From the NCBI GenBank assembly GCA_017439985.1, contig JAFSIC010000049.1, forward strand, positions 19,377 to 83,376: a stretch of 64,000 nt of DNA, read 5' to 3'. The notes beneath the pieces were generated by a model. The model did not search any database and was not told where the DNA came from. It saw nothing but the letters and a program-made list of their open reading frames with translations. This stretch comes from Oscillospiraceae bacterium. Lineage in GTDB: Bacteria; Bacillota; Clostridia; Oscillospirales; Ruminococcaceae. Each line of letters starts with the position of its first letter. Position 1 is the first letter of the stretch. Positions 23,984 to 32,455 of the stretch are shown here, piece by piece. The translations under genes were made by a program, and so were the position numbers.

Positions 23984-24009
23984 TTGGACAAAGCACATAT
24001 TTTGTCCAA
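23984..24009. promoter_or_regulatory. TetR-type operator 1
   Basis: TTGGACAAA-GCACATAT-TTTGTCCAA, a perfect inverted repeat with the core GGACAA-N10-TTGTCC (23986-24007). The tetR promoter (TTGAGT 24020-24025, TACAAT 24043-24048, 17-base spacer) starts 12 bases beyond it. Two further operators of the same design lie at 26676 and 26733. Confidence 0.85.
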
Positions 24010-24071
24010 CGAGCTTTACTTGAGTTGATTTTCCTATTTTGATACAATAGAAGCAGAAATGGAGGTATGGT

Positions 24072-24647
24072 ATGGCAGAATCGATTATTACGAAAAAGGC
24101 TCTTGCAACATCCCTGAAAGACCTTTTGGAAACGATGCCTTTTGAAAAAGTAACCATTGCGGATATTTGTGAAGGCTGCGGTATGAACCGCAAAAGCTTC
24201 TACTATCACTTCAGAGATAAGTATGACTTGGCCAACTGGATTTTTGATACAGAGTTTCTGGAGATTGCCCGCGATGCACTGGACTCAAACTGCCGCTTTG
24301 GCGAAAAAGTACCGATGCATTGGCGCAGTGTACGGGATATTTGCGATTATCTGTATGAAAACCGAATCTTTTACCAGAAAGTGTTGACCTACCGCGGACA
24401 GAACTGCCTTGCCGATCATTTCCGTGAGGTCTGCTATCCGATTTTTGCTCACCGCATGGCTCTGACTTTGGAAAATGTACAGGTACCCTCGGTGATGATA
24501 GAATTCCTTGCCGACGCGGTCATCTGTGCCATTGAGCGCTGGATCACTGCCAAGGACCCGATCCCTCCGCAGGAACTGCTGAGCAGCATCCGTACCTGCT
24601 TAGAAGGTTTGCATAACATTCCTATTGATTTTGATTTGTTTGACTAA
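24072..24647 (+). CDS. TetR/AcrR-family regulator, DhaS-like
   Basis: A 191-residue regulator. The HTH is at residues 9-57 (KALATSLKDLLETMPFEKVTIADICEGCGMNRKSFYYHFRDKYDLANWIF), the form in which Lys/Ser-Phe-Tyr-Tyr-His-Phe is typical of the DhaS/TetR_C_8 branch. The C-terminal domain has the DhaS-type layout (LYENRIFYQKVLTYRGQNCLADHF). In Lactococcus lactis DhaS is an activator that binds GGACACAT-N6-ATTTGTCC together with the DhaK-like DhaQ; the operators here have the same half-sites and the same 22-base span. A strong terminator follows. Confidence 0.87.
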   Translation: MAESIITKKALATSLKDLLETMPFEKVTIADICEGCGMNRKSFYYHFRDKYDLANWIFDTEFLEIARDALDSNCRFGEKVPMHWRSVRDICDYLYENRIFYQKVLTYRGQNCLADHFREVCYPIFAHRMALTLENVQVPSVMIEFLADAVICAIERWITAKDPIPPQELLSSIRTCLEGLHNIPIDFDLFD

Positions 24648-24659
24648 AATATTAGAGAG

Positions 24660-24700
24660 AAACAGGGCAGCCAGAAGGAAAGGCTGCCCTGTTTTGCTGT
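24660..24700. terminator. Terminator after tetR
   Basis: AAACAGGGCAGCC-N9-GGCTGCCCTGTTTTGC. Confidence 0.9.
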
Positions 24701-24773
24701 GCGGGAAAGAAGAGAGGGGATCCCACAGAGCATGTAAGAGTAAGAGAATAGAGAAATATAAGAGGAACGCAAA

Positions 24774-25616
24774 TTAAAGAAAATCAAGGATTTTTCTGCC
24801 ATCTTGTCGACCTTTGTCGTACAGACGAAGCAAAGCCTCCGGCTCCCTGCACAATGTGCTGACACCGCAAGTATCATCGGGGGCAACAATCAGCAGTTTG
24901 CCTATCAGCTCACATCTTCTCGCGTAATTGATGCCATCCGTGTAGCGTAAAGCACGCTGTTCCAGTCTGTCTGCGGCAATAGGATGTTTTCTTCGAATAC
25001 GTTTTGCCAACTTGATATCCTGTTCCTGTGAGCGTTTGGTATCGAGCGGTAAGGTCAGTAGAAGAACAACCCGATCACAGCCCATGTCAAACGCTTTTTG
25101 GATGGGCACCGGATCGGCCAATGCACCGTCATAATAAGCGATTCCCCCGATTTCATAGGGTTTACAGACGAAAGGAATCGCAGAGGATGCCTTAAAAATA
25201 TCATAATTGTCCTGTCGAAGGTAGGATTTATCAAAGTATTTTGCCCGACCAGTTTCAGCTTCTGTGGCAACGGTCAGAAATTCGGCAGAGTTGGAAAGAA
25301 TCGCCCGATAATCCAACGGATACTCCCCATCACTGTTGCTTAAAGTGCCATAAATATAGTCAAGATCAAGGTAGGAGCCTTTCTTGAGGAAATTCCCCAT
25401 ACCGGCATATTCTTTTCTCATGCCGTATTCGGTGTAGAATATTTTGTTTCTGCCCTTTTGCCCAGCCATGTAAGAAGCGAGATTGGCGCTGCCGGCAGAA
25501 ACGCCGATGCAAACGTCAAAATGAATCCCAAGTTCCAGACAGGTATCCAGCACTGCAGCGGCATAAATTCCACGAAACCCTCCACCGACATCGACAATTC
25601 CAAGTTTCGAACCCAT
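24774..25616 (-). CDS. Patatin-like phospholipase
   Basis: A 280-residue acyl hydrolase with a Ser-Asp dyad. The oxyanion loop is GGGFRG (residues 11-16), the nucleophile is Ser40 in GVSAG, and the catalytic Asp163 lies in YYDGALADP. It resembles the YjjU/RssA-type bacterial patatins, which cleave acyl chains from (phospho)lipids. It starts 2 bases after the stop codon of the degenerate radical-SAM-like gene (TGACGATG), so the two are translationally linked. No signal peptide, hence cytoplasmic or inner-membrane face. Confidence 0.9.
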   Translation of the reverse strand: MGSKLGIVDVGGGFRGIYAAAVLDTCLELGIHFDVCIGVSAGSANLASYMAGQKGRNKIFYTEYGMRKEYAGMGNFLKKGSYLDLDYIYGTLSNSDGEYPLDYRAILSNSAEFLTVATEAETGRAKYFDKSYLRQDNYDIFKASSAIPFVCKPYEIGGIAYYDGALADPVPIQKAFDMGCDRVVLLLTLPLDTKRSQEQDIKLAKRIRRKHPIAADRLEQRALRYTDGINYARRCELIGKLLIVAPDDTCGVSTLCREPEALLRLYDKGRQDGRKILDFL

Positions 25617-25618
25617 CG

Positions 25619-26614
25619 TCAGCGTCGGCCTCCCTTTGGAAAGGCACGTCGGAGAATAGATCTCAGCCCTTGTTCAAACAAATTCAGCTTTCGAGAACCC
25701 TCCAACTGTCCTTTTTCATCAAAGGCAGCAACGCAGCCTTCGTGGGAAATAATACCGTCCACCCAGCGATTATCGTATTCCAACTCCCAGGGAATTGTCA
25801 GAAAATGCTGCTTGGAGCGAGTCTGCAAAATATAATTGTAAACCTTGTCTCTCGCTGGGATTGGGCAGGAAGAATCGGCCATGAATACCGTCATCAGAGG
25901 ATGCAGCTCCTGTGTTTCGATCAGAAGGTCATCGTTGAGGATGTTGTGTACATCAGACTCAGAATACGACATATACAGAGAATAGAGCAATCCCATCTCC
26001 CGTAACAGCGAGCAGGTAATGGCAGCTTTTCCTTCAAATTTTACCACAAACATCAGGTTGTTCAGCTGTGCAGCCTCCTTGATCCAATCCTCGGAAATAT
26101 CATTCGGAGAACAGAACAGGAAAAAGGCACTGTCGGGGTGCCTCTGCGGAAGAGTCAGCAGTTTGGACAAATCACCAGTTCCAAAGAGCAGCCAACTGTA
26201 AATTCCAAGTTCTTCTCCCTGATTGATCACAGCATCATAACGTTCATCAGGAACAGAGTCACTGAGTTTCAAGGAAATACACCAAGGAATGTTGAAATTC
26301 TCTTCCCATTCGATGGCACGGATCTGGTCAGCACCAACGGTGAAGCTGTTGAAACCGACATTCATGCCAAATTGAACAATTCGTTCAGATTCCACATGAG
26401 CCACGATATCCGGGATCAGCTTGTAGTAGGCACTGTTTTCTTGTTCCAGCATGGTCTGTGCTGCCTGGAACAGGTCCTTTCGGAAGGAGCCGCCGGACAG
26501 ATGCAAGGCCATATCCACCACATTGCGCATGGAGCGTTCCGGATCGATTTTGATTTGTTTTAGCGTGTTCCGTACTACTGTTTCAATGAGAACACGAGTC
26601 ATGCTGTCCTCCAT
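25619..26614 (-). CDS. Degenerate radical-SAM-like protein without Fe-S motif
   Basis: A 331-residue protein that aligns with the divergent radical SAM gene at 26823 over most of its length. Examples: FNIPWCISLKLSDSVPD against CNVPWAILLDPTSAC, INQGEELGIYSWLLFGTGDL against IRQGKELGTYMYIYTGGEPL, PQRHPDSAFFLFCSPNDISED against CEMHPDCSFLSFTNGTLIDED, and MFVVKFEGKA against VPAISLEGFA. The CxxxCxxC cluster motif and the GGEP motif are both gone (FGTGD replaces TGGEP), so it cannot be a normal SAM enzyme. It is probably a partner or regulatory subunit. Start 26614 was chosen for its AAAGGA 8 bases upstream; 26620 is an alternative. Confidence 0.7.
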   Translation of the reverse strand: MEDSMTRVLIETVVRNTLKQIKIDPERSMRNVVDMALHLSGGSFRKDLFQAAQTMLEQENSAYYKLIPDIVAHVESERIVQFGMNVGFNSFTVGADQIRAIEWEENFNIPWCISLKLSDSVPDERYDAVINQGEELGIYSWLLFGTGDLSKLLTLPQRHPDSAFFLFCSPNDISEDWIKEAAQLNNLMFVVKFEGKAAITCSLLREMGLLYSLYMSYSESDVHNILNDDLLIETQELHPLMTVFMADSSCPIPARDKVYNYILQTRSKQHFLTIPWELEYDNRWVDGIISHEGCVAAFDEKGQLEGSRKLNLFEQGLRSILRRAFPKGGRR

Positions 26615-26645
26615 GGACATCGTCCTTTCTTGTAGGGTTATTTCC

Positions 26646-26784
26646 ATCATAGAATATTTGTTGATCTCTCTCAATGGACAAAAGACCAGTATTGTCCCAA
26701 AGGGTAACAGATTGCTCTTTCGTCTTAAATTCCGACAAAGAGCCGAGCTTGTCCCATGACAGAGCTGCGCCTTTTTTCTACAAT
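26646..26784. promoter_or_regulatory. Divergent promoters with TetR operators 2 and 3
   Basis: Leftward promoter: TTGAGA (26669-26674) and TATGAT (26646-26651), 17-base spacer. Rightward promoter: ATGACA (26756-26761) and TACAAT (26779-26784), 17-base spacer. Operator 2 is GGACAA-N10-TTGTCC at 26676-26697 and operator 3 is CGACAA-N10-TTGTCC at 26733-26754. Each abuts the -35 box from the upstream side, a layout that fits activation as well as repression. Confidence 0.8.
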
Positions 26785-26822
26785 AAAGTCAATGAATTTT
26801 ATTTTGAGAAAGGCGGTCAATA

Positions 26823-28175
26823 ATGAGCACAATCAAAGAAACCATGCAGAATATTGCTATTCAGCAGGCGCTGAATTATATCGAAGGAAACCCGGAAGAG
26901 AATATTCCCAAACTCCTTGAGCTGGCTGACAAACTCCTTCCCTCCGATTGGTACGGAACACAGAGAAAAGCCATCGGTAAGGCGGTATCGGAGAAGAATA
27001 ACTGGTATCAGCTGATTCTGAAGCTCTACGAGCTGGATCCGGGAGTCAGAAAAGCATTCGTACAGAACTTCCTGTTCAATGCCAGCCTGAAAGGCAGCGC
27101 CATCCAGTACGATAACGCAGAAAAACACGGCTGCAATGTACCATGGGCAATTCTTCTTGACCCAACCTCTGCCTGCAATCTGAAATGCACCGGTTGTTGG
27201 GCAGCAGAGTACGGCAACCAGCTGAATCTCTCTCTGGAAACCATGGATTCCATCATTCGTCAGGGTAAAGAGCTGGGCACTTACATGTACATCTACACCG
27301 GCGGCGAGCCTCTGGTACGCAAGAAAGATCTGATCAAACTCTGCGAGATGCACCCGGATTGCTCTTTCTTGTCCTTCACCAATGGTACTCTTATCGATGA
27401 GGACTTCTGTCAGGAAATGCTGCGTGTGAAGAACTTTGTGCCGGCTATCTCTCTGGAAGGTTTTGCAGAGGCAAACGACAGTCGACGCGGACAAGGTGTG
27501 TACGAAAAAGTCACCAAAGCCATGGCTCTTCTGAAAGAGCATAAACTGCCGTTCGGTATCTCCACCTGCTATACTTCCGTGAATCTGGACGACGTGTGCA
27601 GCGAAGAATACTTTGACCTGATGATCGACAGCGGCGCACTTTTTGTCTGGTTCTTCCACTATATGCCTGTCGGCAACTCTGCAGCTATGGAACTGCTTCC
27701 AAGTCCGGAACAGCGTGAAAAGATGTACCATAAGATTCGCGAATACCGCAATACCAAGCCAATTTTCACATTGGATTTCCAGAACGATGCGGAATACGTT
27801 GGTGGCTGTATCGCCGGCGGACGCCGTTACCTGCACATCAATGCCAAAGGTGCGGTAGAACCTTGCGTTTTCATTCATTATTCCAATGCAAACATTCACG
27901 ACTGCAGTTTGCTGGATGCGCTGAAAAGCCCGATCTTCATGGCATATCATGACAATCAGCCATTCAATGAGAATATGCTCCGTCCATGTCCGATGCTGGA
28001 GAATCCGGACTGCATCCGTCGTATGGTTAAGGAGACCGGTGCAGTCAATACAGACTATCAGGATCCGGAATCTGCAGAACATCTCAGCACAAAATGCATT
28101 CCATACGCAGAGAACTGGAAAGCAACCGCCGATAAGCTTTGGAGCTGCTCCCACTGTGGAAAGTGTGGTAAGTAA
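26823..28175 (+). CDS. Radical SAM enzyme with SPASM-like C-terminal cysteines
   Basis: A 450-residue protein. A helical N-terminal region (1-100) precedes the cluster motif CNLKCTGC (Cys118, Cys122, Cys125) and the GGEP motif at 160-163 (YIYTGGEPLVRKKDL). LEGFAEANDSRRGQGVYEKV and GISTCYTSVN are later barrel strands. Further cysteines follow: GGCIAGGR, EPCVF, RPCPML, then CIP and a final CSHCGKCGK, which suggests extra Fe-S clusters. Close relatives are widespread in Clostridia and are annotated only as radical SAM proteins. A role on acyl chains is inferred from the patatin and DegV neighbours. It overlaps the DegV gene (TAATG). Confidence 0.9.
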   Translation: MSTIKETMQNIAIQQALNYIEGNPEENIPKLLELADKLLPSDWYGTQRKAIGKAVSEKNNWYQLILKLYELDPGVRKAFVQNFLFNASLKGSAIQYDNAEKHGCNVPWAILLDPTSACNLKCTGCWAAEYGNQLNLSLETMDSIIRQGKELGTYMYIYTGGEPLVRKKDLIKLCEMHPDCSFLSFTNGTLIDEDFCQEMLRVKNFVPAISLEGFAEANDSRRGQGVYEKVTKAMALLKEHKLPFGISTCYTSVNLDDVCSEEYFDLMIDSGALFVWFFHYMPVGNSAAMELLPSPEQREKMYHKIREYRNTKPIFTLDFQNDAEYVGGCIAGGRRYLHINAKGAVEPCVFIHYSNANIHDCSLLDALKSPIFMAYHDNQPFNENMLRPCPMLENPDCIRRMVKETGAVNTDYQDPESAEHLSTKCIPYAENWKATADKLWSCSHCGKCGK

Positions 28176-29038
28176 TGGCTTATCGTATTGTTACTGACGC
28201 CACTGCGGACTTAGCCGAAAATATGCTGGAAAATCTCCCCACTCTCACCATTGTTCCCATGACAGTGGAGTGCGAAGGGGTCAGCTATACCTACGGGCCA
28301 AGCGGAGACATCGATGCTAAAAAATTCTATGAACTTCAGCGACAAGGGAATTTCTTCAAAACAACCTCCGTCAATCCTCGATGCTATGTGGAGATTTTTG
28401 AACCTCTGCTGGAGCTGGGACTGGATATTCTCTACATCTGCGTCACATCGGGAATGTCGGGCTGTTACAGCAATGCCCTGCTTGCCATTTCGCAACTGAA
28501 AGAAAAATATCCGCAGCGACAGATCATTGTTGTGGACAGTCTGTGTGCTTCGGTTGGCGAAGGCTTTCTTGTTGCAGAGGCTTTGCGAATGCAGGCGAAC
28601 AATGTAATGCTGGAGGATTTAGCTCTCTGGGTGGATACTCAGAAAAAGAATGTCTGTCACTGGTTTACAGTGGATACCTTTGAACATTTGAAGCTCGGCG
28701 GCAGAGTTTCTGCTACATCGGCAGCCATGGGGACTTTATTGCAGATCAAACCGCTGCTTCGTGTAGATGAACAAGGCAGTTTGGAAGTCATGGCAAAGCC
28801 TCGCGGCAGAAAAAATGCCATGAAAGCACAGCTGCAGCACATGATGAATACGCTGCAGGACCCGCATCGTATTGTGATCGGTCACGGGGACAATCCCGAA
28901 GCGGCTCAGGATCTGGCATTTGCAGTGTTGGAGCAGGTTCCGGATGCACAGATCTATATCGCGGAGATTGGTCCCGTTATCGGTTCCCATACAGGTCCTG
29001 GTATGCTGGCACTGATCTTCTGGGGAAGCGAACGATAA
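28175..29038 (+). CDS. DegV-family (FakB-like) fatty-acid-binding protein
   Basis: A 287-residue EDD-fold protein. YRIVTDATADL opens the N-terminal domain; FKTTSVNPRCYVEIF and YICVTSGMSGCYSNALLA carry the Thr/Ser sites that hold the fatty-acid carboxylate in FakB; LKLGGRVSATSAAMGTLLQIKPLLRVDEQG is the DegV signature; and IGPVIGSHTGPGMLAL ends the protein. FakB proteins hand fatty acids to the kinase FakA. The ATG overlaps the radical SAM stop by one base, so the two are coupled. DegV shares its fold with DhaK/DhaQ, the partner of DhaS, so a sensing role with the TetR protein is possible. Confidence 0.93.
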   Translation: MAYRIVTDATADLAENMLENLPTLTIVPMTVECEGVSYTYGPSGDIDAKKFYELQRQGNFFKTTSVNPRCYVEIFEPLLELGLDILYICVTSGMSGCYSNALLAISQLKEKYPQRQIIVVDSLCASVGEGFLVAEALRMQANNVMLEDLALWVDTQKKNVCHWFTVDTFEHLKLGGRVSATSAAMGTLLQIKPLLRVDEQGSLEVMAKPRGRKNAMKAQLQHMMNTLQDPHRIVIGHGDNPEAAQDLAFAVLEQVPDAQIYIAEIGPVIGSHTGPGMLALIFWGSER

Positions 29039-29044
29039 AATAAA

Positions 29045-29068
29045 AGACCGGTTTGCACCGGTCTTTTT
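29045..29068 (+). terminator. Terminator after degV
   Basis: AGACCGGT-TTGC-ACCGGTCT followed by TTTTG. Confidence 0.9.
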
Positions 29069-29179
29069 GTGCTGTAACTGTCTTTGTTCATAATTTTGAA
29101 AAATACAGTTTCTTTCCCGTTCAGAAAAAAGAGGTAGGATAATAATAGAGAATAATACGAAACCGGAAAGGAAGAGACA

Positions 29180-29977
29180 ATGAATCTCCTGTTTGCCATC
29201 AATAAAAACTTTTCGAAACTACTGTGTCATTGCCTTCACTCCATTGTCAAAAACGGCGGAGCAGCACACTATGATGCCTATATTCTGCACTCGGACTTGG
29301 ATGAAGCGATCATGGCAGAAATACAACGTGAGGCAGGTGCTGCTGTTACCTGCCTCTTTATCACTGTGGATGAAACCATTTTCCACGGTTTTCCGGAAAG
29401 CAAACGTTATCCGAAACAAATCTATTACCGTCTGGCAGCACCGCTTCTACTGCCGAAACATCTGGATAAAATCCTGTACCTTGATGTAGATCTGGTGGTC
29501 ATCAATACTTTGCAGGAGCTGTACGATATGGACTTCGAGGGCAACTATTACATCGCCTGCAGCCATACAGATGAGTATCTGACCAAATTCAATCAGCTCC
29601 GTTTGGGCGTGGAGGAGGGAGTTCCTTACATCAATACCGGAGTTATGATGATGAATCTTCCGCTGCTTCGAAATGACATGAATATTGAAAAAATCCGGGA
29701 AACCGCTCAAAAGAAAATGCATACCTTTCTGCTGCCGGATCAGGATTTACTGACAATGATGCACGGCGAACACATCAAACTGATCGATACCATGCGCTAT
29801 AATCTCAGTGATCGCCTGCTGACTTTTTACAATCTGAATCCAAAAAATGAAAAGCTGGATCTGGATTGGGTGCGGGAAAATGCTGTTATCATCCATTATT
29901 TCGGGAAGAATAAACCTTGGAAAGAGCACTACAAGGGGATTCTGGATGTGCTGTATCATGAGAATACTGCTAATTAG
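29180..29977 (+). CDS. Glycosyltransferase family 8
   Basis: A 265-residue retaining glycosyltransferase of the galactosyl/glucosyltransferase type (GT-A fold). The metal-binding DxD is KILYLDVDLVV (Asp102, Asp104); TGVMMMNLPLLR and LPDQDLLTMMHG follow; the C-terminal HYFGKNKPWKEH holds the final ligand histidine. In Gram-positives such enzymes decorate lipids, teichoic acids or surface glycans. It has its own unit after the degV terminator; whether it belongs to the TetR regulon is open, as no GGACAA operator was seen before it. Confidence 0.88.
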   Translation: MNLLFAINKNFSKLLCHCLHSIVKNGGAAHYDAYILHSDLDEAIMAEIQREAGAAVTCLFITVDETIFHGFPESKRYPKQIYYRLAAPLLLPKHLDKILYLDVDLVVINTLQELYDMDFEGNYYIACSHTDEYLTKFNQLRLGVEEGVPYINTGVMMMNLPLLRNDMNIEKIRETAQKKMHTFLLPDQDLLTMMHGEHIKLIDTMRYNLSDRLLTFYNLNPKNEKLDLDWVRENAVIIHYFGKNKPWKEHYKGILDVLYHENTAN

Positions 29978-30140
29978 CGGAAAATGGTAGAAAGGTTCTG
30001 TTGGATTTCAATCAGTATTGAAACTGTTCAAAATAATAAGTATCATTCTGAGCACGATATCTATCTGATTATTATGTTATACTTAAATATAAATTGCTAA
30101 TGCTCAAATGATAAAATTTTATACGAACGGAGGACAGGCT

Positions 30141-31118
30141 ATGCCTGATGCACGAACAAGAACGCTCTATGTTTTGGACTATCTTCTGGACAGAACGGAC
30201 GAGGGCAGGGGACATATTGTTCACCTTGAGGACATTGTAAACCACTTACATCAGCTCAACATTCCTGCGGAAAGAAAATCCGTTTCCAGAAGTATCAAAG
30301 CTTTGGAGGATTACGGAGTTGATGTAATTTATGACCCTGTTGAAAGGGGCTATCGTATTCTTTCCAGAGAATTTGATTTGCAGGAATTGCAGATTTTGAT
30401 TGACTGTGTTTTGTCGTCAAAGTTCCTGACTCAAAAGGTCGCCCGCCGTTTGGTGGACAAACTGAAAAAGAAGGCAAGCGTTTATGACAGACCAAAATTT
30501 GAACGCCGTCATTATTTGACCCATCGTGTTCGCAGCATGAATGATAGTGTTTTTTACCATCTTGATGATCTCCATGAGGCAATTGCAAATGATTGTCAAA
30601 TCAGTTTCCGCTACTATACCTTTGATGAAAAGAAGCAAAAGCTTTACCGACATAATGGAGAACTGTACTATGCCAGCCCTTATGCCTTGATTTGGAATGA
30701 CGATAACTACTATCTTGTGGCATACAACAAAGGAAAAATCAAGCATTTCCGCATTGACAAAATGGAACAGATTCAGATTGTTGAAGCAAGCAGGGAAGGA
30801 GCAGAACTCTACAAAGCCCTTGATATTGGTGAGCTGAATCTGCGCGCATTCTCTATGTATGGAGGGACAGAAGTGCGGACGACCATTGTTTTTCATAATC
30901 ATTTATCCGGTGTTGTCGTTGATCGCTTTGGAACAGATATTATGATGCTGCCTGTTCCGGGAGATGCCGATCATTTTTCTATTACCATTCCCGTAGAAGT
31001 CAGCCCACAATTCTTTGGTTGGATTTGCGGTTTGGGAAGTGAAGCCCGAATCACATACCCTCCAGAGGTAGTTCAAAGAATGAAAGATTTCGTAAAAGGT
31101 ATTTCTGACTTGTACTAA
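30141..31118 (+). CDS. WYL-domain transcriptional regulator
   Basis: A 325-residue regulator. The N-terminal wHTH (TRTLYVLDYLLDRTDEG, then KSVSRSIKALEDYGVDV) is followed by the WYL domain (about 140-215), where SPYALIWNDDNYYLVAYNKGKIKHFRIDKM replaces the W-Y-L triplet with close variants, and a C-terminal WCX-like domain. WYL proteins bind nucleotides or single-stranded DNA and control defence and repair genes on mobile elements. ATG at 30141 has GGAGGA 6 bases upstream; the in-frame ATG at 30108 lacks one. It precedes the convergent integrase. Confidence 0.87.
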   Translation: MPDARTRTLYVLDYLLDRTDEGRGHIVHLEDIVNHLHQLNIPAERKSVSRSIKALEDYGVDVIYDPVERGYRILSREFDLQELQILIDCVLSSKFLTQKVARRLVDKLKKKASVYDRPKFERRHYLTHRVRSMNDSVFYHLDDLHEAIANDCQISFRYYTFDEKKQKLYRHNGELYYASPYALIWNDDNYYLVAYNKGKIKHFRIDKMEQIQIVEASREGAELYKALDIGELNLRAFSMYGGTEVRTTIVFHNHLSGVVVDRFGTDIMMLPVPGDADHFSITIPVEVSPQFFGWICGLGSEARITYPPEVVQRMKDFVKGISDLY

Positions 31119-31125
31119 GAAATAA

Positions 31126-31165
31126 AAAAGACGACGTAAGATGCAGTATCTTGCGTCGTCTTTTC
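31126..31165. terminator. Terminator between WYL gene and integrase
   Basis: AAGACGACG-TAAGATGCAGTATCTTG-CGTCGTCTTTTC, a long stem with T residues after the WYL gene. Confidence 0.88.
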
Positions 31166-31191
31166 TTATGTTGCAGTATCTTGTCGAAGAA

Positions 31192-32451
31192 TTACAGATT
31201 AAATGCTTGGGCGTATTTTTCAGTTGCTGTTCGCATTTGGCGCAAATCAGCTTTGACATAGAAGTTCAGTGTTGTACTTGCATCAGCGTGTCCTAAAATC
31301 TCCTGAACGCTTTTAATATCCGCTCCGCTGCTGAGAAGTAAACTGGCACAAGTGTGCCGTAAATCGTGTGGAGAAACGTCAGGAAGTCCATTTGCTTTGA
31401 CGAAGCGTTTCAGATGGCGAGTAACAGCATCAGGGTTTCTTGGTTCAAAAGGTTTTCCTTCCCGACAGAATACAAAAGAACCTGACAACACCGCAAAAGG
31501 ATAACGCTGTTCTCTTTGCCGCAAGAGCTCTTTCAAAAGAATAAGAGTCGTTTTCATCACAGGAATAGTACGCACACTGGTTGCGGTTTTAGGTTCTGCA
31601 ACAATCAAACCACTCATTTTCGTATAGGTTGCAGAGCGTTTTACACTGATCGTTTCCTTTTGAAAATCAATATCCTGCCATTGTAAGCCTAAACATTCGC
31701 CACGCCGCAGCCCTGTTGTGATCAGAATATACATGATACAGCGAAAATCAAGCGGACAGTTTTTCAGTTTCTCAAAGAAGCGGGAAGCATCTTCTTCGGT
31801 GAGAGCATCAACAGATTTTTTGCTGACTCTTGGAGCATCAACCTTTTTCATGGGATTCTTTTCAATGACTTCCTGCTTTTCAGCAAAGTTGAAGATCATC
31901 CTCAGAATATTGTAATGATGCCGTATGGATTTATCAGCCAAAGGTTTGCCGCGATTGGTGCGGTAGTCATTACGCAGCCATGATAAATACTTCATCACTC
32001 GAATACCTGTGACCTTTTGGAGAGGAATCCCTTTGAATTTTGGCAACATGACTTTCAGAATACTTTGGTACATAGTGATGGTAGCAGGGCGATGGAAGCC
32101 ATCGCTGACACAAAGAGGGAGCCATACTTCATTGACAAATTCATCAAAGGTATAGTCCCGCTCCGGTTCCTCTTCTTCCCAAGCAGAAGCCTGACGTTCC
32201 TGCTCCAAGCGATATTCCTCTTTCACTTGTGCTTCCCACTGGATAGCTTCCCGCTCCGCTTCTTTTCTGCTTTTGGCATTTGTTAAACCGGAGGGAGGAT
32301 ACCATGTTGTGGTTTTGAAGATTTGTTTTCCGCTTTCATCCCGACCAAGAAACGCCTTAAATTTGAAAGAAATGATCGTTTTTTTGCAGATTTTTTCCTC
32401 GATGGTAGCCAAATTTTCCGCCTTTCTACGGCGTTTTTTGAGGGTGGTCAA
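31192..32451 (-). CDS. int: Tyrosine-type integrase of the element
   Basis: A 419-residue site-specific recombinase of the Tn916/phage Int type. An N-terminal arm-binding domain is followed by a core-binding SAM-like domain (TFDEFVNEVWLPLCVSDGF to about 215). The catalytic residues are seen in TGLRRGECLGLQW (Arg), PHDLRHTCASLLLSSG (His-x-x-Arg), EILGHADASTT (His) and LNFYVKAD (Tyr). A TTG at 32451 must be the start, since a stop codon precedes it and no ATG is near. It faces away from the adjacent tRNA-Ala and drives integration into its anticodon loop. No excisionase was identified with certainty. Confidence 0.93.
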   Translation of the reverse strand: MTTLKKRRRKAENLATIEEKICKKTIISFKFKAFLGRDESGKQIFKTTTWYPPSGLTNAKSRKEAEREAIQWEAQVKEEYRLEQERQASAWEEEEPERDYTFDEFVNEVWLPLCVSDGFHRPATITMYQSILKVMLPKFKGIPLQKVTGIRVMKYLSWLRNDYRTNRGKPLADKSIRHHYNILRMIFNFAEKQEVIEKNPMKKVDAPRVSKKSVDALTEEDASRFFEKLKNCPLDFRCIMYILITTGLRRGECLGLQWQDIDFQKETISVKRSATYTKMSGLIVAEPKTATSVRTIPVMKTTLILLKELLRQREQRYPFAVLSGSFVFCREGKPFEPRNPDAVTRHLKRFVKANGLPDVSPHDLRHTCASLLLSSGADIKSVQEILGHADASTTLNFYVKADLRQMRTATEKYAQAFNL

Positions 32452-32455
32452 TCAA

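Noticed and set aside
26823-29038. RiPP-type peptide maturation by the radical SAM protein
   Set aside because: No small precursor gene with a good ribosome site was found nearby, and the neighbours are lipid-related. The creatininase-family gene at 3299 is too far away to suggest mycofactocin.
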